Assembly (NCBI GenBank): GCA_029259605.1
Contig: JAJDEV010000115.1
Span: forward strand, 1-64,000
Direction: 5' to 3'
DNA length: 64,000 nt
DNA from: Planctomycetota bacterium
GTDB taxonomy: Bacteria; Planctomycetota; UBA1135; GCA-002686595
Below, piece after piece: positions 1 to 9,517 of this stretch. Within the stretch, counting starts at the first letter, position 1. Every line of letters begins with the position of its first letter. Under the pieces are notes generated by a model, which searched no databases, was not told the origin of the DNA, and saw only the letters and a list, made by a program, of their open reading frames with translations. The position numbers and the translations under genes are program-made.

Positions 1-185
1 CCCGCAGAACGCCGTCCTCCACTCCGGCTTGGCCCCCGAAAGCCTCGCCGAATCCACCGATTCGCCTACGTTTCCGGAGACCAACCCGGAGCGGATGCCG
101 ACGCTCTGCGGGCGAAGCACTTTCGCCACAGCCTGCTAGCATCGCTCCGCGCCAATCCTCCGCGAGCGAACCCTGCGACGATCCC

Positions 186-1358
186 ATGCGAATCCACCAC
201 GAGCTCCTACTGGTCGCCGCCTGCGCGGCGTTCCCCGCGACCCTCCGCTCCACGCCCGACGACCCGACGGTCGGAGACGCGGCTCCGGCGCTGGAGGTCG
301 ACGCGCCCGATGGCGTCGCGACCGATTGGGAAGAGCTGCGCGGCAAGGTCGTCGTGCTCGAGTTTTGGGCGACGTGGTGTGCGCCGTGCTTGCCCGCCCT
401 CGATCATCTCGGCGCGCTCGCGCGAGAGTTCGGGGACGAGGTCGTCTTCCTGGGCATTTCGCCGGAGTCGGCCGAGCGCATGCAGCGCTTCCTCGACGCG
501 CGCGCGGTCGAATTCCCGATCGCGCTGGATCGCGACGGTGCGACCTTCGCCGCCTACGGCGCGCGCATCGTTCCGACGACCATCGTCGTCGACGCGAACG
601 GCAAGCTCGCGGCGCGCACGCGTCCGGAGAACGTGAACGCCGACGTGCTGCGCCGAATCCTGGCGGGCGAGCCCAGCGGTCTCGAAGCCGTGCACGACGT
701 CGCCAGCAACATCGACTGGGAGCCCGACGACTCCGACGAAGGCGAGGTCTTCGCGCGCGTCGTCATCGCGCCGTCCTCGTCGGCGTCGGGCGGCATGCGC
801 TTCGTTCCGGGCAGTGGGAGGGTCTCCGGCGACGGCATGCACCGCGACAACATGATCCAACTCGCGTACGGCGTGTCGCGGACGCACATCCGGAGCAACC
901 TGACGCCGTGGTCGGCCGACGACCCCGTATTCAAGCTGTCGGTCCTCGCGCCCGGCGGCGACGACGACCTCGCGCGCCGCATGCTCGCGCGCGCGATCGA
1001 GGTGAAGTTCCACTTCGAGGCCCACTTCGAAGACGTCGAGACCGACGTGTTCGCGCTCGCCTGGGACCCGGAGGTCCACGACTGGCCCGAGTCGACGGCG
1101 GCGGAGAGCGAGCGCACTGCGTCGGCCTACGGCGGCGGCGTCGACTACGTCGGAACGCAACTCGCCCCCGTTTGCGGCTGGTTCGAGAACATCGTCGGCA
1201 AACGCGTCGTCGACGAGACCGGCCTCGAGGGTCGCTACGACGTCGAGATGGAGTGGGTCGACCGCGCGAGCTTCCACGAAGAGCTGGCGCGCCTGGGGCT
1301 GGAGTTGATCCCGGAGCGTCGCGTCGTTTCGACGCTGGTCATCGATCCGAAGCCGTAG
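186..1358 (+). CDS. Secreted TlpA-like thioredoxin fused to a TIGR03435-type domain
   Basis: This 390-aa protein has a short hydrophobic N-terminus (residues 5-20) that suggests export. Residues about 28-160 form a thioredoxin/TlpA fold with the redox motif WCAPC near residue 63 and the cis-Pro segment IVPTT near 128, so it should exchange disulfides or thiols on exported proteins. Residues about 185-390 resemble the TIGR03435 family, known from acidobacteria and other soil bacteria. The closing segment VVDETGLEGRYDVEMEW is the family's most recognisable stretch. Its function is unknown. The first ATG at 186 directly precedes the signal-like segment. Bases 1-185 upstream show no gene and probably hold the promoter. 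The mini-element at 1377 starts 19 bases after the stop. Confidence 0.85.
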   Translation: MRIHHELLLVAACAAFPATLRSTPDDPTVGDAAPALEVDAPDGVATDWEELRGKVVVLEFWATWCAPCLPALDHLGALAREFGDEVVFLGISPESAERMQRFLDARAVEFPIALDRDGATFAAYGARIVPTTIVVDANGKLAARTRPENVNADVLRRILAGEPSGLEAVHDVASNIDWEPDDSDEGEVFARVVIAPSSSASGGMRFVPGSGRVSGDGMHRDNMIQLAYGVSRTHIRSNLTPWSADDPVFKLSVLAPGGDDDLARRMLARAIEVKFHFEAHFEDVETDVFALAWDPEVHDWPESTAAESERTASAYGGGVDYVGTQLAPVCGWFENIVGKRVVDETGLEGRYDVEMEWVDRASFHEELARLGLELIPERRVVSTLVIDPKP

Positions 1359-1376
1359 GCCGCGCGCTTGGGCTAG

Positions 1377-1551
1377 CCCGGATCATTCATGAGCCTTCAC
1401 CGAGATCGACGCAGCTGCGCGCCATATCAACGCTTCCCTTCCTCACCGGGTTCGACGACCCGTCAAGGTCGCCTCCACGCGCTTCGGTCGCGAAGCGCTG
1501 ATCTGACGCGTAGTTGCGTCGATCTCGGTGAAGCCTCATGAATGATCCGGG
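1377..1551. mobile_element. Palindromic MITE-like element, CTAG at both ends
   Basis: About 44 bases at each end are near-perfect inverted repeats. The outer left end reads CCCGGATCATTCATGAG and the outer right end reads CTCATGAATGATCCGGG. A middle of about 85 bases has no open frame of note but contains a small hairpin around 1461-1476. CTAG flanks the element at 1373-1376 and 1552-1555, which fits a 4-bp target duplication, although CTAG is its own complement and so could belong to the palindrome. The right CTAG contains the TAG stop codon of the pirin gene. No transposase is encoded, so this is either a non-autonomous element moved in trans or a large REP-like palindrome. I found no second copy in the window. 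Confidence 0.65.
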
Positions 1552-2433
1552 CTAGGACAGATGCCCCATCCGGCCATCGCGGTAGTCCGCCATGGCCTGC
1601 GCGATCTCCTGTTCGCTGTTCATGACGAACGGTCCCGCGCCGACGATCGGTTCGTCGATCGGTTCGCCGCTGAGGAGCAACGCGCGCGCGCCCTCGGCGG
1701 AGTCGATGCAGATGCTCGCGCCCGCGCGATCGAACAGCGCGACCTCCGCCTCGCCGACCGGCTCGGAGCCGTTGACGCGCAGCGAACCGTGGAGCACGAC
1801 GAGCGCCGTCGTCCACCCGTCGGGAAGCGCGAGGTCCGTGCGCTGCTCGCCGTCGAGCCGCAGGTCCCAGACGTGCATCGGCGTGTGCGTCTGCGCCGGC
1901 CCGCGCTGTCCGGAGAACTCGCCCGCGATCACGCGCACGGTGCCCTGCCCCTCCGGAAGATCGACGGCCGGAATGTCGCTATCGAGGACCGCCTGATAGC
2001 CGGGCTTCGTCAGCTTGTCCTTGGCCGGCAGGTTGACCCAGAGCTGCACCATCTCGAACACGCCGCCGCGCTTCGCGAACGCGCGCCCGTGAAACTCCTC
2101 GTGCACGATACCGGCCCCGGCCGTCATCCACTGCACGTCCCCCGGCCCGATCTTCCCGCCCGCGCCGGACGAGTCGCGGTGCTCGACCTCGCCGTCGTAA
2201 ACGATCGTCACGGTCTCGAACCCGCGGTGCGGATGCTCGCCGACCCCGAGCCGCTGCGTCGTCGGTGGAAAGTCCCGCGGCCCCGCGTAGTCGAGCAAGA
2301 GAAACGGCGTGATCACCGGCCCGAGGTTCGGATAGGCGAGCAACGTCCGCACGGGAAACCCGTCGCCCACCCAATGGCGGCTGACGCTGCGCTGAACGGA
2401 CCGGAACTTCTTGGGGGCTGTGTTCTGAGTCAT
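1552..2433 (-). CDS. Pirin family protein
   Basis: The 293-aa bicupin has the pirin core early in the protein. Metal-ligand residues lie in the segment around HPHRGFET and the following HRDS and HEE segments (H, H, H and E ligands of the N-terminal cupin), and a less conserved C-terminal cupin follows. Pirins bind iron; some act as quercetin 2,3-dioxygenases and others as redox-sensing co-regulators, and the sequence cannot decide between these. I chose the ATG at 2433 because MTQN directly precedes the conserved N-terminus; the frame is open for another 36 codons upstream. The gene is divergent from the sigma-factor fusion, with 106 bases between them for both promoters. Its TAG stop lies inside the CTAG that borders the mini-element. 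Confidence 0.9.
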   Translation of the reverse strand: MTQNTAPKKFRSVQRSVSRHWVGDGFPVRTLLAYPNLGPVITPFLLLDYAGPRDFPPTTQRLGVGEHPHRGFETVTIVYDGEVEHRDSSGAGGKIGPGDVQWMTAGAGIVHEEFHGRAFAKRGGVFEMVQLWVNLPAKDKLTKPGYQAVLDSDIPAVDLPEGQGTVRVIAGEFSGQRGPAQTHTPMHVWDLRLDGEQRTDLALPDGWTTALVVLHGSLRVNGSEPVGEAEVALFDRAGASICIDSAEGARALLLSGEPIDEPIVGAGPFVMNSEQEIAQAMADYRDGRMGHLS

Positions 2434-2539
2434 GGCGACACTTTGGGTTCGAAGGCGCGCTCGGCGCGGGGGACGAGCGGCGATTCTACGATGCGATCCG
2501 CTGAATCGATTCCGCGATCGGCGACCATGGAGGGGCACC

Positions 2540-5500
2540 ATGAAAGACCCGCTCGAAGGCTCGATCGCGGAGCTGCGCCAGTTGGCCCGCGGCCTCCTCT
2601 ACGACTGGCACGGGGCCGAGGACGTCGTGCAGGAGGCATGGCTCGCGGCGTTGAGCGCTCCGACGAGGAGCGAACGGTCGGCGGGCTGGCTGGCCGGCGC
2701 CGTGCGGCGCCTATCGCGCAACCGAATGCGTAGGGACGCGCGACGACGCTCACGCGAAGTCCGATCCGCGCAACCCGAGGCGCAACCCGCCGTCGACGAA
2801 CACGCCGGCCGCATCGAACTCCTGCACCTCGTGCTCGACGCCCTGGCGAAGCTGCCCGAGCCCTACCGCGTCGCGGTCATGCTGCGCTACTTCGACGAGC
2901 TCCCGCCGCGCGACATCGCGCGCCGCCTGTCGCTCCCGGTGAACACGGTCCGCACGCACGTGCGCCGCGGACTGGAACGGCTGCGCGCGGAGCTGGACGG
3001 CGAGGAGGGGCGCGGGCGCGAGGAGTGGTTCGCGGCGCTGGTCGCGATCGCGGGTCCGCCGCCGGCGACGCTTGCTGGTGGCTCGGCGAGTGCGCCCGCG
3101 CCGAAGTCCGGATCCGCTCGCCATTCGAAGGCAGCCCTCGGCGGTCTCGCGCTCGCGATCGCAGTCATAGCGCTGGTCATCGGGTCGTTCCCGCGCGAAC
3201 CGGTCGGGGCGCGGCAAGGCGCCCGCTTGGTCGAGGGCGCGGCGTCTGTCGTCGCCCCGGTTGTCATCGACGAGTCGACTCCGGTCTCGGCGTCGGTGGA
3301 GACAGCGCGCACGCAAGTCGACGGCGCGGCTCCCGCGTCCACCCCGTGGATCGTGCGCGGGGCGGTGCTCAGGAACTACAACGAACCCGTTCCCGGCGTG
3401 CGCGTGCGCGGTCGCGTCTACGCGGGAACCGAGCCCGAGGGGGAACCGTTGGTCGACCGCCTCATCACGACCGACGCGCGGGGGACGTACTCGTGGCCTA
3501 TCGAGCCGCCGACGGAGATGGTGCGCGTTTCCGTCGAGCTGTTCGAAGAGAACGTGCTGTTCCGCGACCCGATCTGGGACGTCTTCCTCCCCGGCGACAC
3601 GCTGACCGCCCCGTGGAACCTGCGGATGGCGGCGCTCGACTGCCGCTTGACCGGAACGGTTCGAAACGCGGCGGGCGAGCCGATCGCGGGGGCGCGCGTC
3701 TACGATCAGCAACTCCTCGAGCCGACTCACGTGACCACGGACGCGACAGGGCGGTATTCGATCGACTACGCGTCCGCGAGCATGGACGATCGTGTGCGCG
3801 TCTGCGCCGACGGCTACGCCGATCAGGTCGTTGCTGTGAACCTGCGTCCGGGCGAGCTGACCCAGGACGTCGTGCTCGTCCCCGAGCGACGCGTTCGAGG
3901 CCGCGTCGTCGACGAATTCGGGGATCCGGTTGCCGGCGCGTTCGTCTCTCGCAACATTCCCACCGATGTCGAGGCTGTCGTCACGGACGAACAAGGGGGT
4001 TTCGAGCTCGGGGGATTCAGCGACGCGCACCTGAACGAGTCCTTCGTGCATCTTTCCGCGTCGAAGGACGGATTCGCTACGACCCGCCGCTCGTTCCGAC
4101 CGTCCGAATTCTCTTTGGGCGAACTCGGCGAGCCGCTCGTCATCGAGCGCGGTATTCGGCTGTCCGGGCGCGTCGTCGATTCATTCGGCGCGCCCTTGCC
4201 CGGCACGTGGGTCTCCGTCGGGTACGGCACGTACCCGTCGAACATGACCTACACCGACGCCGACGGACGCTTCGAGCTCGAGAACGCGCTCGTCGGGTAC
4301 TGGCCCCTTTGGTTCTGGCGCGTGGGCTTCGCGCAACTCCGGCGCGACGTCGAAGTCCCGGCCGGGGCGGATCGCGTCGATCGCATCGAGGTCGCCTTGA
4401 CGGAGCCGCACTTCATCGGCGGCGTCGTGCTCGATGTCGACGGTCAGCCGATTCCGTACGCGTGGGTTTCCGCCGACGATCCGAAACGTCGCTCGCGCTT
4501 CGAGGGATTCGGGCAGAATGCGGACGCTGATGGACGCTTTCGTATCGACGGCCTACCCAATTCGCCCGTCCAGCTCTCCGTGGGAAGGCGCGGCGGCGCG
4601 CCGCTCATCGCGGAGTTCGATGAGATCGATCGAGACGACATCGTCCTGCGGTTCGATCCGGCGGGCGTGTTGCGCGGGATCGTCACCGACGAGAGCGGTC
4701 GAGCCGTGACGCGCTTCACCGTGCGTGTCGTGCGGAGCCTCGGTCGGCAGTCGACGGGCCTCCAATCGACGCTGTTCGAGTCGTCGGACGGAACGTGGGA
4801 GATTTCGGAACGGATTCCGGCCGACGGCAGGTTCTTGATCGAAGTCCGAGCCGACGGCTTCGTTCCTGCGCCGACCGTTGCGAAGGCGGGCCCCAGGACT
4901 GAGCCTCCAGTCGCCGTTCGCCTCGAGCGTGGAGCGACAATCGCGGGATCCGTCATCGACGCCTCGACGGGGCTCCCCCTCGAGGACGCGCTGGTGCGCG
5001 CGCGCGGACCTTGGGATCAGATGGAGACGGGCGGGCGGCCGAGGTCGACTCGCACGGACGCGAACGGGAGGTTCGAGCTCCGCGACATCGAGTCGGGAGC
5101 CGTGCAGCTGCACGTCGCGACGCGCGAATGGGGTCACATCGATGGCCCTTTCGAAGTCGACGGCACGGCGCCCATCGAACGACACATCGAGTTCGGCGGC
5201 GCGGGCCGCATCGTGGGGTGCTCGTTGTCCGCGGACGGCTCGCCGCGCGCGGGAGAATCGATCTCGCTGTACGCGAGCGACGTCGAAACCGACGAACGCC
5301 ACGGGCGCACGCTGACGAATGGCGAAGGCGGATTCGTCTTCGAGCGCTTGCGTCCGGGCTTGTACGCGGTGGGGCGAGAAGTGAGCGACGGCACGCAGTC
5401 GTACCGTGACTCGAGTCAAGACGTGGCGGTGCGGGTCGGGGAAGACAGCGTCGTGGAGTTGCGTCCCGCGGGGCGCGCGGAGGCGGTCGTTCGGGTACAC

Positions 5501-5758
5501 GCCGCGAGCGGCCTCCCCGACGCGGTCATCGTGCGGCTTTCGCATCGAATGCAACTGGGTGACAGCATCGCGGAGTGGAACCGAACGGCGCTCGCGACGG
5601 GCGGGGAGGCTCGCTTCTATCCGATCGAAGGAGGGACGACGTCCGTGAACGCATGGGCGAGGCTCACGAACGGAGCGTGGCTGCGCGGATTCAAAGGAGT
5701 CGAGATTCCGACACGCGGGCGCATCGAGATCGACCTCGAGCTCGAACGCGACGACTGA
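2540..5758 (+). CDS. ECF sigma factor fused to a membrane segment and carboxypeptidase-regulatory-like repeats
   Basis: The 1072-aa protein starts at an ATG preceded by GGAGG 7-11 bases upstream. Residues 1-160 are a sigma-70 ECF factor: a region-2-like segment with DVVQEAW, and a region-4 helix-turn-helix in LPEPYRVAVMLRYFDELPPRDIA and following residues. Residues about 196-217 are a single transmembrane helix (LALAIAVIALVIG). The remaining ~850 residues are a string of carboxypeptidase-regulatory-like beta domains with recurring G-x-V-x-D-x-x-G-x-P-x-x-G-A and T-D-A-x-G-R-F patterns, presumably outside the membrane. The arrangement suggests a sigma factor held at the membrane by an extracytoplasmic sensor and freed by proteolysis. 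That mechanism is inference; no anti-sigma gene is adjacent. Confidence 0.85.
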   Translation: MKDPLEGSIAELRQLARGLLYDWHGAEDVVQEAWLAALSAPTRSERSAGWLAGAVRRLSRNRMRRDARRRSREVRSAQPEAQPAVDEHAGRIELLHLVLDALAKLPEPYRVAVMLRYFDELPPRDIARRLSLPVNTVRTHVRRGLERLRAELDGEEGRGREEWFAALVAIAGPPPATLAGGSASAPAPKSGSARHSKAALGGLALAIAVIALVIGSFPREPVGARQGARLVEGAASVVAPVVIDESTPVSASVETARTQVDGAAPASTPWIVRGAVLRNYNEPVPGVRVRGRVYAGTEPEGEPLVDRLITTDARGTYSWPIEPPTEMVRVSVELFEENVLFRDPIWDVFLPGDTLTAPWNLRMAALDCRLTGTVRNAAGEPIAGARVYDQQLLEPTHVTTDATGRYSIDYASASMDDRVRVCADGYADQVVAVNLRPGELTQDVVLVPERRVRGRVVDEFGDPVAGAFVSRNIPTDVEAVVTDEQGGFELGGFSDAHLNESFVHLSASKDGFATTRRSFRPSEFSLGELGEPLVIERGIRLSGRVVDSFGAPLPGTWVSVGYGTYPSNMTYTDADGRFELENALVGYWPLWFWRVGFAQLRRDVEVPAGADRVDRIEVALTEPHFIGGVVLDVDGQPIPYAWVSADDPKRRSRFEGFGQNADADGRFRIDGLPNSPVQLSVGRRGGAPLIAEFDEIDRDDIVLRFDPAGVLRGIVTDESGRAVTRFTVRVVRSLGRQSTGLQSTLFESSDGTWEISERIPADGRFLIEVRADGFVPAPTVAKAGPRTEPPVAVRLERGATIAGSVIDASTGLPLEDALVRARGPWDQMETGGRPRSTRTDANGRFELRDIESGAVQLHVATREWGHIDGPFEVDGTAPIERHIEFGGAGRIVGCSLSADGSPRAGESISLYASDVETDERHGRTLTNGEGGFVFERLRPGLYAVGREVSDGTQSYRDSSQDVAVRVGEDSVVELRPAGRAEAVVRVHAASGLPDAVIVRLSHRMQLGDSIAEWNRTALATGGEARFYPIEGGTTSVNAWARLTNGAWLRGFKGVEIPTRGRIEIDLELERDD

Positions 5759-5837
5759 ATCCGTATCGCTGGCGTGACAAAGTCCGCGTTGCGTGTGCTC
5801 CGACGCCAGCGTGACGCCCCCGCGCTATCCTGCGTCG

Positions 5838-6983
5838 ATGCTGATCGCTCTCCTCCCGCTCGTTGCTTCCCTCGCGCCCCTGAACTCCACGCGACAAGAC
5901 GACGTCCTCCTCGAGCGTACCTACGGCGGTTTCGGGCGCCAGGTCGGGAACGCGGTCGTCGTGCGCGACGGTGGTGGGTTCGTCGTCGCCGGGTACACGG
6001 ACGACGACGATGTGGGCGACGGGTCGCGCGATGCGGACGCGGTTGTGCTCGCCGTTGATGCGGAGGGCGACGAGCTGTGGCGCGCGCGGCTCGGTGGTGC
6101 GGGTGAGGACTTCGGGTGGGATCTGATCGCGAGCGGCGGGGGCTACCTCGTTGCGGGCTTCACGCAGAGCCGTGGTGCGGGTGGCTATGACGCTTCGCTC
6201 ACGAGGCTGACGGCGCGCGGGGAGGTCGTGTGGGAGAAGGCGTTCGGCGGCGAAGGCGACGAGCGTGGTTGGTCGCTCGTCGACGACGGCCTTGGCGGTT
6301 GCGTCGTCGCTGCCGAAACGGCTGCGCCGGGTTCGGAGTCGCGCGACGTGCTCTTGCTGCGCATCGACGCGAAGGGCGACGTTCGATGGCGCGTCTCGCC
6401 GGCGATGCCCGGTGACGACCGCGTGTTCGAGGTCGCGCGGACGCCGACCGGCTACGTGTTCGCCGGGGCGACGACGACCGAGAGCGTGGGCGAGCGCGAC
6501 GCGTTCGTCCTGCACGTCGACGAGGACGGCGCGATCGTGAAGGAGACGCGGCTCGGCGGCGTGCGCGAAGTCGTGGCGCACGGCGTGCTCGCGCTCGACG
6601 ACGGCGGCGTGCTCGTGACGGGCTACGGCGCGTCGTTCACCGAGAACGGCGATCACGACGCGCTCCTCTGGCGGCTCGACGCGAACGGCGACGTGCTGTG
6701 GCGGCGCGAAGTCGGCGGACCCGGCGACGACCGTGCGATGACGAGCGCCGCCGATGCACGCGGCGGGTTCTGGGTCGTCGGCACGACGCGCGAGGGCGGC
6801 GACTACAACGCGACGATCGTGCGCGTCGACGCAGGGGGCCAGGTCGTCACGCGCACCGAGCTGGAGCGCGCCGGCAACGACCGCGGTGTCGCGCTCGCTT
6901 CGCTGCCGGCCGAGGGTTGCGTGGCGGTCGGAATGCGCGGTGGCGACACCGAGGAGCTGTGGCTCTTCGTGCCCGCGCTCTGA
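5838..6983 (+). CDS. Secreted beta-propeller repeat protein
   Basis: The 381-aa product starts at the ATG at 5838, which places a signal peptide (MLIALLPLVASLAPL) at the N-terminus; the frame is open 15 codons further up but with no signal-like sequence. The mature part consists of about six or seven repeats of 45-50 residues in which G-G-x-x-V-A-G-x-T alternates with L-D-A-x-G-x-x-x-W and G-G-x-G-D-D/E. This pattern is typical of seven-bladed propellers of the delta-60/PQQ-like kind. No catalytic residues are recognisable. It is probably an extracytoplasmic binding or scaffold protein. It lies 79 bases after the sigma fusion on the same strand and could be cotranscribed with it. Confidence 0.75.
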   Translation: MLIALLPLVASLAPLNSTRQDDVLLERTYGGFGRQVGNAVVVRDGGGFVVAGYTDDDDVGDGSRDADAVVLAVDAEGDELWRARLGGAGEDFGWDLIASGGGYLVAGFTQSRGAGGYDASLTRLTARGEVVWEKAFGGEGDERGWSLVDDGLGGCVVAAETAAPGSESRDVLLLRIDAKGDVRWRVSPAMPGDDRVFEVARTPTGYVFAGATTTESVGERDAFVLHVDEDGAIVKETRLGGVREVVAHGVLALDDGGVLVTGYGASFTENGDHDALLWRLDANGDVLWRREVGGPGDDRAMTSAADARGGFWVVGTTREGGDYNATIVRVDAGGQVVTRTELERAGNDRGVALASLPAEGCVAVGMRGGDTEELWLFVPAL

Positions 6984-7100
6984 GCGCCGCCGCCGTCGCT
7001 TCAGGCGCCGCGAAGCGAAAGGCGAAAGGGCACGACGAATCGTGCGCCGCTCTGCGCCCGTTCCTCCGTACTTCGAACACCACGAACCGGAGCAAGGGAC

Positions 7101-8003
7101 ATGGACCGGACCATCGTTTGGTCGGCATCGATGACGGGCGCCGTTTGCGCGCTCTTCGCCTGGACGGGCTACAGGGTCCATGCCGCCGACCGGGCGACGA
7201 CCGCTGCGCTCGAGGAGCGGGTGAACGCGCTCGCCGCGCGACTGGAGGAGCCGCGGGACGCGCGGATCAAGCGCGATGAACCGGAGACGGGCCTCGACGT
7301 CATCGAGGCGCGCGTCGAAGAACTGAGGATGCGCGTCGCGCGCCTCGAGCGACCGCCGCGCGTCGCGGTCGTCGAGGAAGCGACGGCGCCCGTTGCGGTT
7401 GCCCCGGACGACGGGGCTGTGGGGGACGCCGCGCACACGGCCGAGTTCGAAGCGCTGCTCTCCCGGATGATCGCGAACGGCTGGGACTTCTCGCGCTCGT
7501 CGGACGAGTACGAGCGTTTTCTCGAGCTCGCGCGCTCGACTGACCTGCTCGACGCGCGCATCGACGAGCTCGTCGCGTGCGTCGCGGCGTCGCCGGAGGA
7601 CATCGAGCTGCGCCTCGCGCTCGCGCGCAGTTACGAGGGCAAGTTGATGACGGTCGCCGGGCCCGAGCAAGGACTGTGGGGCGGCCGCGCGGAAGAGCCG
7701 TACCTCGCGATCGTCGAGCTCGACGACGGGCACTGGACGTCGCACGCGTGGCTCGGAACGAACTACAGCTACTACCCCGAGGTCATGGGCAAGACGGCGG
7801 ACGCGCTCGAACACCTGGAACGCGCGCGGGAGCTGCAGCGCTCGATGCAACCCGATCTCGAGCACGTGCGCACGTATCTCTTCCTCGCGCGCATGTACGA
7901 GCGCGACGGCAAGCTCGACGCGGCGCGCGACGCGTTGGACGAAGGGCTGAGCGTGTACCCCGGGAACGCGGAGCTCGAGACCGCGCTCGCGCGCTTGCAG
8001 TAG
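7101..8003 (+). CDS. Membrane-anchored coiled-coil/TPR-like protein
   Basis: The 300-aa protein has a probable membrane anchor at residues 5-25 (VWSASMTGAVCALFAWTGY) followed by a coiled coil at about 35-95 rich in A, E, R and L. Residues about 150-300 look like TPR or TPR-like helical pairs, for example the segment KTADALEHLERARELQ and the following ARMYERDGKLDAARDAL repeat. Such proteins act as protein-binding scaffolds; no enzyme motif is visible. Its stop lies 7 bases from the 3' end of the convergent amidohydrolase gene. Confidence 0.65.
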   Translation: MDRTIVWSASMTGAVCALFAWTGYRVHAADRATTAALEERVNALAARLEEPRDARIKRDEPETGLDVIEARVEELRMRVARLERPPRVAVVEEATAPVAVAPDDGAVGDAAHTAEFEALLSRMIANGWDFSRSSDEYERFLELARSTDLLDARIDELVACVAASPEDIELRLALARSYEGKLMTVAGPEQGLWGGRAEEPYLAIVELDDGHWTSHAWLGTNYSYYPEVMGKTADALEHLERARELQRSMQPDLEHVRTYLFLARMYERDGKLDAARDALDEGLSVYPGNAELETALARLQ

Positions 8004-8009
8004 CGCGAG

Positions 8010-9431
8010 CTACTCGATCGTCCCGGCCACCGAGTCGCGCAGCTCGTCCGGCGACAGGCGCGCGCCGGCTTGGAACACGATGCGCGTGTTGCCCACCGCC
8101 TGGATGTCGCTCGACGGATCGCCGTCGACGACGATCAGGTCCGCGAGCTTGCCGGGTTCGATCGAGCCCAGGTCGTCCTGCAGTTCGAGCGCTTCGGCGG
8201 CGTGCAGCGTGCAAGCGCGAATGGCCTCGAGCTCGGTCAACCCGGCGAGGACGAAGTGCTCGAGCTCGCGGTGCATGCCGTAGCCCGGCAAGACCTCGAT
8301 GAAGACGGGGTCGGTGCCGCCGACGACGCGGCCGCCGGCCTCGTGCACGCGGCGCGCGAGTTCGCGCTGCTTGTCGAGCACCGCGGCGACGACCAGGTCC
8401 CACTCCTCGCGATCGGTGCCGGCCGCGTTGCGGAGCCCGTCGAACACGCGCGCGCGCTGGGCGAGGATCAGCGCGGCCTGCGGCGTGAGGTAGCGCTCCC
8501 AATCGTCGACGAGCACGAGCGGGCCGTCGAAGAGCGCCTCGAGGATGACGATGGTCGGATCGATGACGATGTGATGGGCGACGATCTGTTCGATCAGGGC
8601 CGCGCCCGTTCCGCTCTCGAAGTCGATGTCGGCGAGCCCGGCCATGTAGTCGATGTCGAACGGCTTGGCCGGGTTCGGACGCCCGAACTCGGACATCGCG
8701 TAGATGCCGTGCTCGAGCCGATCGATGCCGAGCTCGATGGCCTGCTTCGCGGTGAGCGAACCGAGGTGTCCCGTGACGCGCAGGCCGAGCTCGTGCGCCA
8801 ACTCGGCGACGGCGGCGAACTCGTCCGGCGTGATGCCCGTGTAGACCTTGACGCCGTCGATGCGGTCGCTCCACGCGGTCAGCTTGGTGCGCGCCTCGTC
8901 CGCGTTCGCGACGCCGGGCATCGAGCGGTCGTCGTTCCCGTGCGTGAAGTAGGGACCGGCGGTGTAGATGCGCGTGCCCGTTTCCTTGCCGGCGCGCTGC
9001 GCGTCGCGGAACGCGGTCGCCGCCTCCGGGTCGAGATCGCCCGGCGAGAAGACGGTCGTGACGCCGCCGGCGAGGTAGAGGCGCGCGAACGGCTCGAGCA
9101 ACATCCTCATCTCGTTGCCCACGTTCGCGTTCAGATGCCCGTGCATGTCGATCAAGCCGGGCATCACGGTCTTGCCCGTGACGTCGAGCACTTCGGCGCC
9201 TTCGGGAACCTCGACCGACTCGCCGACGGCGACGATGCGCTCGCCGTCGATCACGATCGTGCAGTTCGCGCGCGGGCCCGCGCCCGTTCCGTCGATGACG
9301 CTCGCACCGACGAGCGCGACGATGCCGCCGGCCGGTCGCACGAGGCCGGGCGGCAACGGTGCCTTCGGTACGGACGTGGCGCCGGCGGCGAGGAGGGCGA
9401 GGAACGCGATCGAGAGCCAGGGCGTGCGCAT
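8010..9431 (-). CDS. Secreted amidohydrolase (imidazolonepropionase-like)
   Basis: The 473-aa metal-dependent hydrolase has a signal peptide (residues 1-20). The family signatures appear in order: GLIDMHGHLN near residue 95 (the HxH metal ligands), VTGHLGSL and LEHGIYAM near 225-250 (further His ligands), and GGTDPVF near 373 (the catalytic Asp). The N- and C-terminal strands form the usual composite beta domain (VALVGASVIDGTG at the front, GKLADLIVVDGDP at the back). The substrate cannot be read from sequence; cyclic amides, dipeptides and xenobiotics are all possible. The start ATG lies directly at the signal peptide and the next gene is divergent. Confidence 0.88.
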   Translation of the reverse strand: MRTPWLSIAFLALLAAGATSVPKAPLPPGLVRPAGGIVALVGASVIDGTGAGPRANCTIVIDGERIVAVGESVEVPEGAEVLDVTGKTVMPGLIDMHGHLNANVGNEMRMLLEPFARLYLAGGVTTVFSPGDLDPEAATAFRDAQRAGKETGTRIYTAGPYFTHGNDDRSMPGVANADEARTKLTAWSDRIDGVKVYTGITPDEFAAVAELAHELGLRVTGHLGSLTAKQAIELGIDRLEHGIYAMSEFGRPNPAKPFDIDYMAGLADIDFESGTGAALIEQIVAHHIVIDPTIVILEALFDGPLVLVDDWERYLTPQAALILAQRARVFDGLRNAAGTDREEWDLVVAAVLDKQRELARRVHEAGGRVVGGTDPVFIEVLPGYGMHRELEHFVLAGLTELEAIRACTLHAAEALELQDDLGSIEPGKLADLIVVDGDPSSDIQAVGNTRIVFQAGARLSPDELRDSVAGTIE

Positions 9432-9517
9432 GCATGCAGGGTACGCGCCGCCGGCGTCGGCGCGCGAGGGTAGGATGGTTCACGCTCTGTCCGAACGTCG
9501 ATTCCCTGCGTCCTCCG

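Noticed and set aside
5691-7865. 724-codon minus-strand open frame
   Set aside because: It is antisense to the propeller and TPR-like genes; Arg/Asp-rich shadow composition.
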